Shown: one piece after another, positions 52,749 to 62,525 of the stretch
Layout of the letters: each line of letters opens with the position of its first letter
How positions within the stretch are numbered: the first letter of the stretch is position 1
NCBI RefSeq assembly: GCF_012102705.1
Contig: NZ_JAAVTA010000010.1
Location: 28,776 to 92,775 of the forward strand
Direction: 5' to 3'
DNA: 64,000 nucleotides
Source: Haematospirillum sp. H1815
GTDB lineage: Bacteria > Pseudomonadota > Alphaproteobacteria > Rhodospirillales > Rhodospirillaceae
Program-made: the position numbers and the translations under genes
Notes under the pieces: generated by a model
What the model saw: the letters and a program-made list of their open reading frames with translations, nothing else
What the model was told of the DNA's origin: nothing
Database searches by the model: none

Positions 52749-55022
52749 TCAGAAGGGAACATCCCCCCCATCATCGGCCGAGGACGCATTCACAAAACTG
52801 GCCAGAACACGCTTGACGCCTGCTTTGTCGAACGCAACTTCCAGCTTGTCTCCATCGACCGCGAGAATTGTACCCGGTCCGAACTTCTGGTGAAAAACAC
52901 GATCCCCAAGGGACCAGCCACCAGCAGATTTTGCCGACGTCGCCCGCGAAGACAATGAGACACCTGCACCGGCCCAAGAAGAAAATGACTGCCGGTAATA
53001 ACCCATGGACGCCGCACCGGTGTCAGAGCGCTCCTCAACACACTCCTGCGGCAATTCCCCGATAAAGCGCGATGGCAAACACTGTTGCCAATCGCGAAAG
53101 ATACGGCGCTGCGAGGCGTGACTGACGAAAACCCGCCGACGGGCTCTAGTCAACCCGACATAAGCCAACCGACGCTCCTCTTCCAAGGATTGCTGACCAC
53201 CGTCATCCAAGGCCCGACGATTGGGAAAAACGTCTTCCTCCCATCCCGGCAGAAAAACCGTATCGAACTCCAAGCCCTTGGCAGCGTGCAGGGTCATCAG
53301 CGTTACGCTCTCTCCCGTGCCGGCCTTGCTGTCATTTTCCATGACCAAGGCCACATGCTCCAAGAATTCCTCCAGAGCCTCATAGTCCTCCAGTCCACGG
53401 ACAAACTCCTGCAGGTTCTCCACACGCCCCGGTGCCTCGGGGGTCTTGTCGCGTTTCCACATCTCCATATACCCGGACCCATCCAGAACCATGGACGCCA
53501 GCTCGGATGGAGGCAGGGAAAGCCGCAAGGTCGCCCATTCATCAAGACGTGCGATAAAATCAGCCAGAACCGCCCGGGGACGGGGCTTCATTTCATCGGT
53601 TCCAATAACAGAACGGGCTGCATCCAGAAGAGACAGGCTTCCGGCACGGGCTACGCGGTGAATCACCTGAAGCGCCGCATCACCCAAACCACGCTTGGGC
53701 GTATTGATAATCCGTTCAAACGCTAGATCATCTTGTGGCTGGCAGATCAAACGCAGGTAGGCCAAAATATCCCGGATTTCCAGACGCTCGTAAAACCGCA
53801 GCCCCCCGACCATCCGGTAGGGGGTTCCTGTCGCAATCAGACGTTCTTCAAATTCACGGGTCTGGAACCCGGCCCGCACCAGTATAGCCATACTGGACAA
53901 GGACTCACCGTGCCGGCGCAGATCCTCTACCTGACTGACGACAGTCCGCGCCTCCGCGGAGCCATCCCACACAGCAGACACCACAATCTTCTCACCACGT
54001 TCGGTGCTACCTGCCGCGTACAAATCCTTGCCCAGGCGACTGTTATTATGGCGAATCAAGGCAGAGGCCGCACCTAGAATAACCGGGGTGGAACGATAAT
54101 TGCGTTCCAGGCGCACAACTGTTGCACCGGGGAAATCGTGTTCAAATCTCAGGATATTGCCAACTTCGGCCCCGCGCCACGAGTAGATAGACTGATCATC
54201 ATCACCAACACAGCAAACATTACCGTGCCCCTGCGCCAGAAGACGCAGCCACAGGTACTGGGCCACGTTGGTATCCTGATATTCATCAACCAGAATATAG
54301 CGGAACTGCTGCTGATAGCCCTGCAAGATATCCGGACAAGATCGGAACAGCGACAACACATGCAGCAAAAGATCGCCGAAATCACAGGCATTGAGTTCCA
54401 TCAGGCGCGCCTGATAGGACCGGTACAAATCCTTCCCTGTCCCGCCAGCCAGACTACCAATCTTAAGAGCAGGGACGTCATGCGGCGTCCAGCCGCGATC
54501 TTTCCAACGCTGAAGAATGGCCATCACCATGGGAACCGGCCACTTCTTGAGATCAAGACCGGCCTCCAGCATCAAGGCTTTCAGAACCCTCTGCTGATCA
54601 TCGGTGTCCAGTATGGAAAAGCCGCTGCGCAGCCCGACTTGCTCCCCATGCCGACGGAGAATCTTCACACACAGGGCGTGGAAAGTCCCCAGCCAAACCT
54701 GATCCGCTGTCGGCCCCAGCAAGGCCGACACTCTTTCCCGCATTTCGCGGGCAGCACGGTTGGTAAAGGTGACGGCCATAATCTGCCATGGGCGGGCCAG
54801 ATGCGTACCCGCAATGTGGGTCAGGCGGGCCGTCAACACCCGGGTTTTGCCCGTACCAGCCCCGGACAGAACCAGCAGCGGGCCCTCGGTTGTCGTAACC
54901 GCCCGCAGCTGCTCGGGATTAAGGCCGTCAAGCCAAGGTGTTGCAACCGGGCCCCGGTCCGCATCAGCAGGGGAGAAGGGAGTGTTGCTGTCATCAGCAA
55001 GATCAAAAGGATCGCTATTCAT
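52749..55022 (-). CDS. uvrD: UvrD/PcrA-type ATP-dependent 3'-5' DNA helicase
   Basis: This is a superfamily 1A helicase of repair and replication-fork maintenance. It shows the Q motif LNPEQLRAVTTTEGPLLVL, Walker A GAGTGKT (residues 54-60), Walker B ILVDEYQDTN, motif III GDDDQSIYSWRGAEV and motif V/VI TLMTLHAAKGLEFD with YVGLTRARRRVFVSHA. The C-terminal extension VFHQKFGPGTILAVDGDKLE is the Tudor-like domain that binds RNA polymerase in PcrA/UvrD. It is 757 residues long. Confidence 0.95.
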   Translation of the reverse strand: MNSDPFDLADDSNTPFSPADADRGPVATPWLDGLNPEQLRAVTTTEGPLLVLSGAGTGKTRVLTARLTHIAGTHLARPWQIMAVTFTNRAAREMRERVSALLGPTADQVWLGTFHALCVKILRRHGEQVGLRSGFSILDTDDQQRVLKALMLEAGLDLKKWPVPMVMAILQRWKDRGWTPHDVPALKIGSLAGGTGKDLYRSYQARLMELNACDFGDLLLHVLSLFRSCPDILQGYQQQFRYILVDEYQDTNVAQYLWLRLLAQGHGNVCCVGDDDQSIYSWRGAEVGNILRFEHDFPGATVVRLERNYRSTPVILGAASALIRHNNSRLGKDLYAAGSTERGEKIVVSAVWDGSAEARTVVSQVEDLRRHGESLSSMAILVRAGFQTREFEERLIATGTPYRMVGGLRFYERLEIRDILAYLRLICQPQDDLAFERIINTPKRGLGDAALQVIHRVARAGSLSLLDAARSVIGTDEMKPRPRAVLADFIARLDEWATLRLSLPPSELASMVLDGSGYMEMWKRDKTPEAPGRVENLQEFVRGLEDYEALEEFLEHVALVMENDSKAGTGESVTLMTLHAAKGLEFDTVFLPGWEEDVFPNRRALDDGGQQSLEEERRLAYVGLTRARRRVFVSHASQRRIFRDWQQCLPSRFIGELPQECVEERSDTGAASMGYYRQSFSSWAGAGVSLSSRATSAKSAGGWSLGDRVFHQKFGPGTILAVDGDKLEVAFDKAGVKRVLASFVNASSADDGGDVPF

Positions 55023-55086
55023 GGCGGTTACTATAGGGGTTCCTGCTCATTGAAACAGCCCTAAAACGCCATCGGGATCATCCATA

Positions 55087-58000
55087 CTAGACCTTGAAGT
55101 ACTTGGCTTGGGGATGATGCAGGACAATAGCGCTGGTGGATTGCTCGGGGTGCAGCTGATCCCCTTCACTCATCTCCAGACCCAGGCGGCCTGCACCCAG
55201 CAAATCCAGCAGCTTCTCCTGATCGGCCATATTGGGACAGGCCGGATAGCCAAAGGAATAGCGGGCACCCCGGTACCCTTGCTTGAGCAAATCGGCAATA
55301 TCGCGGGCATCCTCGGCAGCAAATCCCAACTCCGCCCTTATCCGCTTGTGCACGTACTCGGCCATGGCTTCCGCCATTTCCACCGAAAGGCCATGCAGGT
55401 ACAAATAATCCTGGTACCGGTTTTCCGAAAACCAGTGTCGCGCCACATCAGACACATGGCTGCCCATCGTAACAACCTGCAGGGCGACGACATCGCGGGG
55501 GCCATCGGCATCAAGCTCCCGAACAAAATCGGCCAGACACAGGCCCCCCTTAAAACGCTGGCGCGGAAATGTAAACCGGGCTGCCTCACGCAGGCCATCT
55601 TCGTGAAACAAGATAACAGTGTCCCCTTCACTGCCTGCCTTCCAGTATCCGTAGGCCGCCTTGGGGTGCAAGATAGTCTCGGTATTACAGATATCAAGCA
55701 TCCGTTGCAGGATGGGGCGCACCTCATCCTTGGTCCATGCCCGCCATTCCGCACGGTCCCGCCCCTGTTTACGGAATCCCCACTGGAACTGATACAGCAT
55801 CACTTCATTCAGATAGGGCACAAGAGCCTTGATCGGCACCTGTTCCACCAGCGCCGCACCCCAGAAAGGCGGTACCGGCAAGGTAGACGTTGCGGCCAGT
55901 TCCTGCCGACGAAGGGAGACTTCGTTCCAGTCAACCGGTCGTTCTGCCATTGTATGCACAGCGACTTTTGCTGTCTCTGCAGCCGGGTGAGTAGATCGCG
56001 AAGGCCGCCCTGCCCGCTTGACCCTGGCAGCCTCCACATGCTCTGCAAAGCGCCCCTCCACCACCTTGGCCATCAGATCCAGGCCATCAAAGGCATCCCG
56101 CGCATAGGCTACCAGCCCATTATTCCCGTTAGCGGCATAAGCGTTGGAACAGTCTGTTTCCACAAACGCCCGCGTCAGGGCTGCTCCACCGAGCATAACC
56201 GGGATGGACAGTTCCTGCCGGGCCATTTCCTCCAGATTTTCTTTCATGATCACTGTTGATTTGACCAGCAATCCAGACATGCCAATAGCATCCGCATGAT
56301 GCAAACGGGCAGCCTCAATAATGGCCGAAACCGGCTGCTTGATGCCAAGGTTGATGACCCGGTATCCATTGTTGGTCAGGATGATATCAACCAGATTCTT
56401 GCCGATATCGTGCACGTCACCCTTCACGGTGGCCAGCACCAGCGTTCCCCTGCTCTGACCATCGGCCTTTTCCATAAAGGGCTCCAGCCATGATACCGCA
56501 GCTTTCATGGTCTCGGCAGATTGCAGGACAAACGGCAACTGCATTTGACCGGCCCCGAATAATTCACCGACTTCCTTCATCCCATCCAGAAGATAGATGT
56601 TGATAATGTCCAAGGGCGGATGAACCTTCATCGCCTCTTCCAGATCCACCTCCAACCCCTGACGATCCCCGTCGATAATACGCTGACGCAACCGTTCCTC
56701 AACAGTTGTGGCCACAACAGTCCTTGGGCCGGATACACCCTCCCGGTCACGGAACAGGGCAATAAAAGCATGCAGGGGATCATAGCCCGGCGCACGACGG
56801 TCAAAGATCAGGTCTTCCGCACACTTGACCTCTTCCGGAGCCAGTTTGTGCAACGGCATGATCTTGGACACGTGCACAATGGCCCCGGTCATGCCACGCT
56901 TGACCGCATGGTGCAGGAAAACCGAATTCAGGACCTGTCGCGCCAATGGCTTCAGGCCAAAAGAGATGTTGGAAAGCCCGAGAATAATCTGGCATTCCGG
57001 CAGGACACGGGCAATTTCCTCTATGGCATCAAGGGTCTCCATCCCCAGGCGCCGGTCATCATCATTTCCGGTACAAATGGTAAATGTCAGGGGATCAAAC
57101 ATCAGGTCAGAGGCAGGCAACCCGTGGCGCGTACAGGCAAAGTCATACAGGCGTCTGGCAATCCTGACCTTGCCGGCACAGTCTTTTGCCATCCCATCCT
57201 CATCAATGGTCAGGGCAATCACCGAGGCACCAAACCGGCGGGCCAGCCGCACCCGGTCTGCTGCATGCCCCTCTCCATCCTCGAAGTTGATGGAATTGAT
57301 AACAGCCTTGCCGCCATACAGCTTCAACGCCGCTTCAATCACCGGGGTTTCCGTGGAATCAATCACCAAGGGAGCGTTGACAGTCCCCCGCATCCGGCTG
57401 ACAACCGCCAACATGTCTGCTGTTTCATTGCGCCCGACAAACGCGGTGCAGACATCCAGGGTATTGGATCCCTCCCGCACTTGCTCACGGCCCATGGCCA
57501 CAGCGCCGTCCCAGTCCTCTGCCTCCTGGAGCTGGCGGAACTTTTTGGATCCATTGGCATTGCAGCGCTCTCCGATCGACAGGAACGCATTTTCCTGACG
57601 CAGATCAACCCGGCTATAAAGCGAGGCGACTGCCGGCACCCAGTGGAACTGCCGACGGACAGGGGCGGGGCGCATCGAAGCATCGCCCATACGCCGCAAC
57701 ATGGCATCAACAGCCATGGTATGCGCGGGCGTTGATCCACAACAGGACCCGACAATATTGACACCGTCTTCCCTGATGAAACGCTCATGCCAGCTGGCCA
57801 GTTCCGGCGGTGTCAGGGGATAGAACGTCTTCCCGTCCCTCAACTCGGGAAGGCCGGCATTGGGCTGCAACGATATGCATCCCGGCCAATTCTCTGACAG
57901 CCAGCGCACATGCTCTGCCATTTCCGCAGGCCCGGTCGCACAGTTCAGGCCCAGACAGTCAACCCCCAAGGCATGAGCCACCGTTGCAGCCGCACCAATA

Positions 58001-58614
58001 TCGGTTCCGACAAGAAGGGTACCCGTAGTTTCAACGGTCACCTGCAGCAAAATTGGTATGTAGCGCCCCGCATCCTTCCGCGCTGCCTTGACCCCGTTTA
58101 CAGCCGCTTTGAACTGAAGGGGATCCTGACATGTTTCAATCAACACCGCATCACAGCCACCGGCAATCAAGCCACGGGCCTGCACGGTGTAGGCTGTTTC
58201 CAGACTGTCGTAATCAATATGCCCAAGGCTTGGAAGCTTTGTACCAGGGCCAATCCCCCCAAGGATAAAGCGGTCGCGCCCGTCACCGGCAAACTGTTCC
58301 GCAGCCTCACGGGCTATCTCAACTGCCCTTCTGTTAATCTCTTCAGCCCGGTCCTGAAGATCAAACTCTGCTAGGGTTACAGGACTGGCACCAAAGGTAT
58401 TGGACTGCACCATGTCCGCACCGGCAGCAAAGTACCGTTCGTGGATTGAGCGCACCACGTCAGGACGTGTCAGGTTCAAAACCTCGGTACAATTTTCCCG
58501 GCCATCGTAGTCATCTTCTACAGTCAGTGGCATAGCCTGAACCAAGCTGCCCATTGCCCCGTCACACAGGAGAACGCGCTCTTCAAGGGCATTCAGGAAA
58601 GTACTCATTGGCAC
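55087..58614 (-). CDS. metH: Cobalamin-dependent methionine synthase
   Basis: MetH transfers a methyl group from methyltetrahydrofolate to homocysteine. The full-length protein (1175 residues) has the homocysteine domain with zinc cysteines (GLNCATGP, GSCCGSTP). The pterin domain follows around residues 340-620. The B12 domain has DVHDIGKNLVDIILTNNGYR, whose His is the lower cobalt ligand. The C-terminal reactivation domain has YRGARYSFGYPACPN. A GTG start six bases after GGAG is used, with an ATG two codons later. It is downstream of metF by 21 bases. Confidence 0.97.
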   Translation of the reverse strand: MPMSTFLNALEERVLLCDGAMGSLVQAMPLTVEDDYDGRENCTEVLNLTRPDVVRSIHERYFAAGADMVQSNTFGASPVTLAEFDLQDRAEEINRRAVEIAREAAEQFAGDGRDRFILGGIGPGTKLPSLGHIDYDSLETAYTVQARGLIAGGCDAVLIETCQDPLQFKAAVNGVKAARKDAGRYIPILLQVTVETTGTLLVGTDIGAAATVAHALGVDCLGLNCATGPAEMAEHVRWLSENWPGCISLQPNAGLPELRDGKTFYPLTPPELASWHERFIREDGVNIVGSCCGSTPAHTMAVDAMLRRMGDASMRPAPVRRQFHWVPAVASLYSRVDLRQENAFLSIGERCNANGSKKFRQLQEAEDWDGAVAMGREQVREGSNTLDVCTAFVGRNETADMLAVVSRMRGTVNAPLVIDSTETPVIEAALKLYGGKAVINSINFEDGEGHAADRVRLARRFGASVIALTIDEDGMAKDCAGKVRIARRLYDFACTRHGLPASDLMFDPLTFTICTGNDDDRRLGMETLDAIEEIARVLPECQIILGLSNISFGLKPLARQVLNSVFLHHAVKRGMTGAIVHVSKIMPLHKLAPEEVKCAEDLIFDRRAPGYDPLHAFIALFRDREGVSGPRTVVATTVEERLRQRIIDGDRQGLEVDLEEAMKVHPPLDIINIYLLDGMKEVGELFGAGQMQLPFVLQSAETMKAAVSWLEPFMEKADGQSRGTLVLATVKGDVHDIGKNLVDIILTNNGYRVINLGIKQPVSAIIEAARLHHADAIGMSGLLVKSTVIMKENLEEMARQELSIPVMLGGAALTRAFVETDCSNAYAANGNNGLVAYARDAFDGLDLMAKVVEGRFAEHVEAARVKRAGRPSRSTHPAAETAKVAVHTMAERPVDWNEVSLRRQELAATSTLPVPPFWGAALVEQVPIKALVPYLNEVMLYQFQWGFRKQGRDRAEWRAWTKDEVRPILQRMLDICNTETILHPKAAYGYWKAGSEGDTVILFHEDGLREAARFTFPRQRFKGGLCLADFVRELDADGPRDVVALQVVTMGSHVSDVARHWFSENRYQDYLYLHGLSVEMAEAMAEYVHKRIRAELGFAAEDARDIADLLKQGYRGARYSFGYPACPNMADQEKLLDLLGAGRLGLEMSEGDQLHPEQSTSAIVLHHPQAKYFKV

Positions 58615-58635
58615 ATCATGCTCCGGGAAACAGGA

Positions 58636-59535
58636 TCAGGGGGAAGAACAAGCAGGGGGCCGGACACCCAAAGTGTGGCAAATCGCAAAAACAAGGTCGG
58701 CCCGGTTCAGGGTATAGAAATGGAAATGACGAACACCATCACGCTGCAATTCCTCGCACAGTTCGATCGCAGTTGTTGCGGCAACCAGTTCCCGCGTGCG
58801 GGGGTCTTCATCCAGTCCCTCGAACCGATCCCGCAGCCACGCCGGAATGGATGTGCCGCAGGCACGGGAAAACTTCACCACCTGGGAGAAATTGGTAACC
58901 GGAAGAATGCCTGGAACAATAGGGACCGAAATACCGGCTGACCTGGCCCGGTCAACAAAACGCCGGTACGTATCAGCATCGAAGAAATACTGGGTAATGG
59001 CCCGGGTTGCACCGGCATCAATCTTGCGGCGCAAATTCTCCAGATCATCACGGGCTGAACGAGCAGCCGGATGAACTTCAGGATAGGCCGCAACAGAAAT
59101 TTCAAAGTCCGCAATCCGCCGCAACCCAGCGACCAGATCAACAGCAAAAGGATATCCGCCCGGATGAGGCACGTACTCCACAGATCCCTCCGGGGGATCT
59201 CCACGCAGGGCAACAATATGCCGGATACCGGCATCACGGTAATCACGGGCAACAGCATCAATGTCGTCCCGTGTGGCCTGCACGCAGGTCAAGTGTGCCG
59301 CAGACGGAACACCCCACTCTTTCTGAAGGCGGATCACGGTATCGTGTGTACGCTCACGGGTTGATCCCCCAGCCCCATAGGTTACTGAAACAAACAATGG
59401 TGCCAAAGGAGCCAGTCGCTTGACGCAGGCCCAAAGGCTCTCCTGCATTTTTTCCGTTTTTGGCGGAAAAAACTCGAAACTGACCTGAAGCGCACGCTGT
59501 ACAGAAGCCGTATTCGGGCCTGTTGCCGTATGCAT
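58636..59535 (-). CDS. metF: Methylenetetrahydrofolate reductase
   Basis: This flavoenzyme makes the methyl-folate used by MetH. VSFEFFPPKTEKMQESLWAC carries the catalytic Glu region. FVSVTYGAGGSTRERTHDT, HIVALRGDPPEGS and RFVDRARSAGISVPIVPGIL are family signatures. It is 299 residues from the second possible start (ATG), with a GTG two codons earlier. It lies between the ArsR-methyltransferase gene and metH, so all three form one operon. Confidence 0.96.
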   Translation of the reverse strand: MHTATGPNTASVQRALQVSFEFFPPKTEKMQESLWACVKRLAPLAPLFVSVTYGAGGSTRERTHDTVIRLQKEWGVPSAAHLTCVQATRDDIDAVARDYRDAGIRHIVALRGDPPEGSVEYVPHPGGYPFAVDLVAGLRRIADFEISVAAYPEVHPAARSARDDLENLRRKIDAGATRAITQYFFDADTYRRFVDRARSAGISVPIVPGILPVTNFSQVVKFSRACGTSIPAWLRDRFEGLDEDPRTRELVAATTAIELCEELQRDGVRHFHFYTLNRADLVFAICHTLGVRPPACSSP

Positions 59536-59557
59536 TCCCACTATACCCCACCCTGTA

Positions 59558-60529
59558 TTACCCAGACAAAGAACAAGCCTTAGCGCCTGGTCGTTCTGCC
59601 AACCAGATCATAACCGTCAACATTCCGGGTTCTCTTTCCGTCCCGGAAAGGGACACAGACCGTACTGGCTCCAACCCCGCCGCTATAAGCCAAGCGTGGA
59701 CCTCGTGATCCGCAAAGCCCAATCTTAGGTGGTTGTGATCACAACACAACTCCTCATGATCATGCGGGGCAAAATCAACAAGCACCAGACGCCCCCCCGG
59801 ACGCAGAACACGCGCGGATTCGGCAATAACAGCAGATGGAGAGTCTGCGTAATGGAGAACCTGATGAACAGTGACCAGATCAGCCGCATCATCAGGGAAT
59901 GGAAGCGCATACATATCACCCAGACGGACCGTACAGTAGCGCAAGGCCTCATCCGCCTCCAGAGCACTACGCGCCAAGGCCAGCATTTCCCGACTGAGGT
60001 CAAGGCCAACAGCTCTCCGGGCATAACGACCCAACAAGCCCAGGATACGGCCAGTTCCAGTTCCTACATCAATCATATCGGCAAAGGGCTTCTGCAGAGC
60101 TATCTCAAGCAAAGTACGCTCGATCTCTGCTTCATCGACATGCAGGGCACGAATTGCATTCCATTCCCTGGCATTGGCACTGAAGTACGCTTCTGCGATA
60201 CGCCGCCGTTCATCACGCAGTTGATCCAGGCGCACACGGTCAGCCATCAGGACACTATCCGAGGAGGGCAGTAAAGCAATAATCTGTGCAGCCAACTGCG
60301 CACCAACCCCATCTGGAGCCAAGCGACAGAAAACACGGCTCCCCTCGCGAAAGCGTTCCAGAAGACCGCTGTCACACAATATTTTCAAATGACGGGAAAT
60401 ACGGGGCTGACTTTGACCAAGAATCCGGCAGAGATCGGAGACTGTTCGTTCACCATAAGTACAGAGCACCAACAGACGAAGCCGGGTTTCCTCTCCCGCA
60501 GCTCTTAATCCAGCCAGAACGTGCTCCAT
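59558..60529 (-). CDS. ArsR-family regulator fused to a SAM-dependent methyltransferase
   Basis: The N-terminal 90 residues are a winged helix of the ArsR type: EETRLRLLVLCTYGERTVSD, then LGQSQPRISRHLKILCDSGL. No metal-binding CxC motif is seen. A class I methyltransferase follows with motif I MIDVGTGTGRILGLLGRYA and LPFPDDAADLVTVHQVLHYA. It is 323 residues from the ATG, and a TTG eight codons earlier is possible. It heads the metF-metH operon. Such fusions next to metF are frequent in alphaproteobacteria. A SAM/SAH-responsive regulator of methionine synthesis is a reasonable inference. Confidence 0.85.
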   Translation of the reverse strand: MEHVLAGLRAAGEETRLRLLVLCTYGERTVSDLCRILGQSQPRISRHLKILCDSGLLERFREGSRVFCRLAPDGVGAQLAAQIIALLPSSDSVLMADRVRLDQLRDERRRIAEAYFSANAREWNAIRALHVDEAEIERTLLEIALQKPFADMIDVGTGTGRILGLLGRYARRAVGLDLSREMLALARSALEADEALRYCTVRLGDMYALPFPDDAADLVTVHQVLHYADSPSAVIAESARVLRPGGRLVLVDFAPHDHEELCCDHNHLRLGFADHEVHAWLIAAGLEPVRSVSLSGTEREPGMLTVMIWLAERPGAKACSLSG

Positions 60530-60883
60530 CTTCCGGTCATCCCGCAGAAACAAAACAGGACATAAGGATATATTTATATATGTATGTGTCCAGCCTCTCG
60601 TATTTGTCTACAAGGGATTACGGTTGCGTGTGTCCGCACCGGCACGCTGTATTCCATATCTGTACAACTGACCCAATGTGGCTGGCTTTTTCAGGGGCCA
60701 TGTGGTACCGCTGTGCAAGTATAAAGTGCCATTGTGAGGCTGTTCACGGACACACGACGACGGACTTCCATATATACCGTGTCCGGGTGTAGCCGGCCTA
60801 CGGCCTCGCATCCAACAAACAAGTAGAGTTGAAGGCCAAGATTCGGCAATGTTGCACAAAGAGAATAAACCGGGGATGCATTG
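60530..60883. other. Divergent promoter region between the met operon and mlaA
   Basis: Besides the AT-rich palindrome, this 354-base region holds the inverted repeat CGGACAC...GTGTCCG (60748-60786). A GC hairpin GGCC-TAC-GGCC lies near 60795. I could not match a SAM-II or SAH riboswitch on the minus strand. The mlaA promoter is presumably here but was not identified. Confidence 0.4.
60558..60591 (-). promoter_or_regulatory. AT-rich imperfect palindrome in the met operon promoter
   Basis: The 34-base element from GGACATAAGG to its mirrored half ATGTATGTGTCC matches at 12 of 17 positions between arms. It contains the only strong TA-rich -10-like sequence upstream of the ArsR-methyltransferase gene. 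Its position suggests an autoregulatory operator. Confidence 0.45.
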
Positions 60884-61663
60884 ATGAGAACTGAGCTTTT
60901 CCCACGCATGAGGATATTTCTCGCCATTGCCTCCGTTGCTTTCATGTCGGCCTGCACAACGCATACCGATGAAGATGCCAACGATCCGATTGAACCCGTC
61001 AACAGGGCTGTACATGGTTTCAACAAGGCTGTTGATACCGTCGTGATACGGCCTGTTGCCTGGACCTACCGCGAAGTTATACCCGACCCGGTACAGGAAA
61101 GAATCGGCAACGGACTGCGCAACCTGAAAAGCCCGGTGATTCTGGCCAATGATCTGATGCAGGGAGAGTTTGACAACGCGTGGGTAACGTTCATGCGCCT
61201 GCTGATCAACTCCACATGGGGTCTGGCAGGCCTGCACGATGTCGCCGGCGAAATGGGCTTCGCTTATCATAATGAAGATTTTGGCCAAACCTTGGCCGTT
61301 GCGGGTGTGGAAGAAGGTCCTTATCTGGTTCTGCCAATTCTTGGCCCTTCCAATCCACGTGATACGGTCGGCCTTGTTGCTGACTGGATCTTGGATCCCT
61401 TCCGGCTCTATACGGCAGCCAAGAACGTGGAAGAAGCCAACTACGTCAGAACCGGCTTGCAGCTAATCGACACACGTGCTGGACTGATCGACGTCCTGGA
61501 TGATGTGGAAAAGACATCTCTGGATACGTACGTATCCTACAGGACACTGTATCGCCAGAGACGTGCAGCAGAAATCAAGAACCAGACGCTTGGGCATGAA
61601 GTGGACGGGGAAGCATTTGACTTCAATGATACACCAGAGCAGAACACCCCTGCACCCAAGTAA
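60884..61663 (+). CDS. mlaA: MlaA (VacJ) outer-membrane lipoprotein
   Basis: MlaA removes phospholipids from the outer leaflet and passes them to MlaC. The lipoprotein signal is IFLAIASVAFMSAC, with the acylated Cys. The conserved DPIEPVNRAVHGFNKAVDTV, RIGNGLRNLKSPVILANDLM, LINSTWGLAGLHDVAGEMGF and GPYLVLPILGPSNPRDTVG are all present. It is 259 residues long. A TTG lies one codon upstream of the chosen ATG. mlaC follows after 37 bases. mlaFED are not in this window. Confidence 0.96.
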   Translation: MRTELFPRMRIFLAIASVAFMSACTTHTDEDANDPIEPVNRAVHGFNKAVDTVVIRPVAWTYREVIPDPVQERIGNGLRNLKSPVILANDLMQGEFDNAWVTFMRLLINSTWGLAGLHDVAGEMGFAYHNEDFGQTLAVAGVEEGPYLVLPILGPSNPRDTVGLVADWILDPFRLYTAAKNVEEANYVRTGLQLIDTRAGLIDVLDDVEKTSLDTYVSYRTLYRQRRAAEIKNQTLGHEVDGEAFDFNDTPEQNTPAPK

Positions 61664-61700
61664 AATTGATACGTAGAACTCTCAGAGCAACACAGAACAC

Positions 61701-62336
61701 ATGACACCAAGAATACCCTTTACTATCCCCGTCTTTGGGCTTTTTCTTGCGATCGGCCTCGTATTCTCACAGGCGCAGGCTGCCCCGGATATCGAGGGTG
61801 CCCGGAAGGTCGTGCAGAAAATTGCCGACACCGGGATCAGCGAAGTTGTAGGGGCCGACGTCTCCTATGACGAAAAAATAGAGCGATTCCGGAAATTATT
61901 CGACACATGGTTTGACATGCCGGCAGTCTCCCGCTTCGTTCTGGGACGTTTCTGGCGCACAGCCCCTGAAGAAGAACAAAAGCGCTTCATCGAGTACTTC
62001 AGGGAACTGAACATCTATACGTGGGCGCAACGCTTCAACGAATACAATGGCCAGAAACTAGTTGTTACCACGGCTACGGCCGATGGAGACGGCGGAGCTT
62101 TTGTTGAAAGCCAGATCGAAAGAGAGGCTGCAAAGCCCATGATCGTTCTGTGGCGCCTTCGCCTGCGCGGATCAGAATGGAAGGTCGTTGATCTTAGCAT
62201 CGAAGGCGTTTCCATGGCCATCACGTTCCGGTCTGAATACGCGGCCAAGCTTTCGGAACCCGGGGCAAGCTTAGCATCCCTGAATGCATTGATCGCCGCA
62301 CAGACCCATCAGCTCTCAAGTCAAACACGTCGCTAG
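61701..62336 (+). CDS. mlaC: MlaC periplasmic phospholipid-binding protein
   Basis: MlaC shuttles phospholipids between MlaA and the inner-membrane MlaFEDB transporter. A signal peptide (FGLFLAIGLVFSQAQA) is followed by FDTWFDMPAVSRFVLGRFWR and FIEYFRELNIYTWAQRFNEY. WRLRLRGSEWKVVDLSIEGV comes next, all typical of Tgt2/MlaC. It is 211 residues long. It is the last native-looking gene before the base composition falls. Confidence 0.93.
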   Translation: MTPRIPFTIPVFGLFLAIGLVFSQAQAAPDIEGARKVVQKIADTGISEVVGADVSYDEKIERFRKLFDTWFDMPAVSRFVLGRFWRTAPEEEQKRFIEYFRELNIYTWAQRFNEYNGQKLVVTTATADGDGGAFVESQIEREAAKPMIVLWRLRLRGSEWKVVDLSIEGVSMAITFRSEYAAKLSEPGASLASLNALIAAQTHQLSSQTRR

Positions 62337-62341
62337 AATTA

Positions 62342-62386
62342 CAAGGATCTTTATGGGGACGACTGCCTGCTTCATAAAGATCCTTG
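62342..62386 (+). terminator. 14-bp perfect inverted repeat after mlaC
   Basis: CAAGGATCTTTATG and CATAAAGATCCTTG pair perfectly across a 17-base loop, starting six bases after the mlaC stop. There is no T-tract on either side. It may terminate the mla transcript. It also marks the boundary to the AT-rich segment that follows. Confidence 0.6.
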
Positions 62387-62445
62387 ATTGCAATTCCCCA
62401 ATACTCCCACACCGCACAGAGTAAAGATACCACATAATTTTCCGC

Positions 62446-62474
62446 TTAATATCCCGTGCACATAAAGATATAAT
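62446..62474 (+). promoter_or_regulatory. Promoter candidate of the MFS gene
   Basis: TATAAT (62469-62474) is a perfect -10, with TTAATA 17 bases upstream. Just downstream, CTGTA-CAA-TACAG (62477-62489) is a small palindrome overlapping the expected start site and could be an operator. Confidence 0.5.
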
Positions 62475-62525
62475 TTCTGTACAATACAGGAATAATATTC
62501 AGCAATTAACATCAGATATACTCCG

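Noticed and set aside
60530..60883. SAM-II, SAM/SAH or SAH riboswitch upstream of the met operon
   Set aside because: I could not fit the conserved cores on the minus strand. The palindrome fits a protein operator better.
60608..61288. 226-residue minus-strand frame across the mlaA start and its upstream region
   Set aside because: Half of it is antisense to mlaA, it has no ribosome-binding site, and there is no domain signature.
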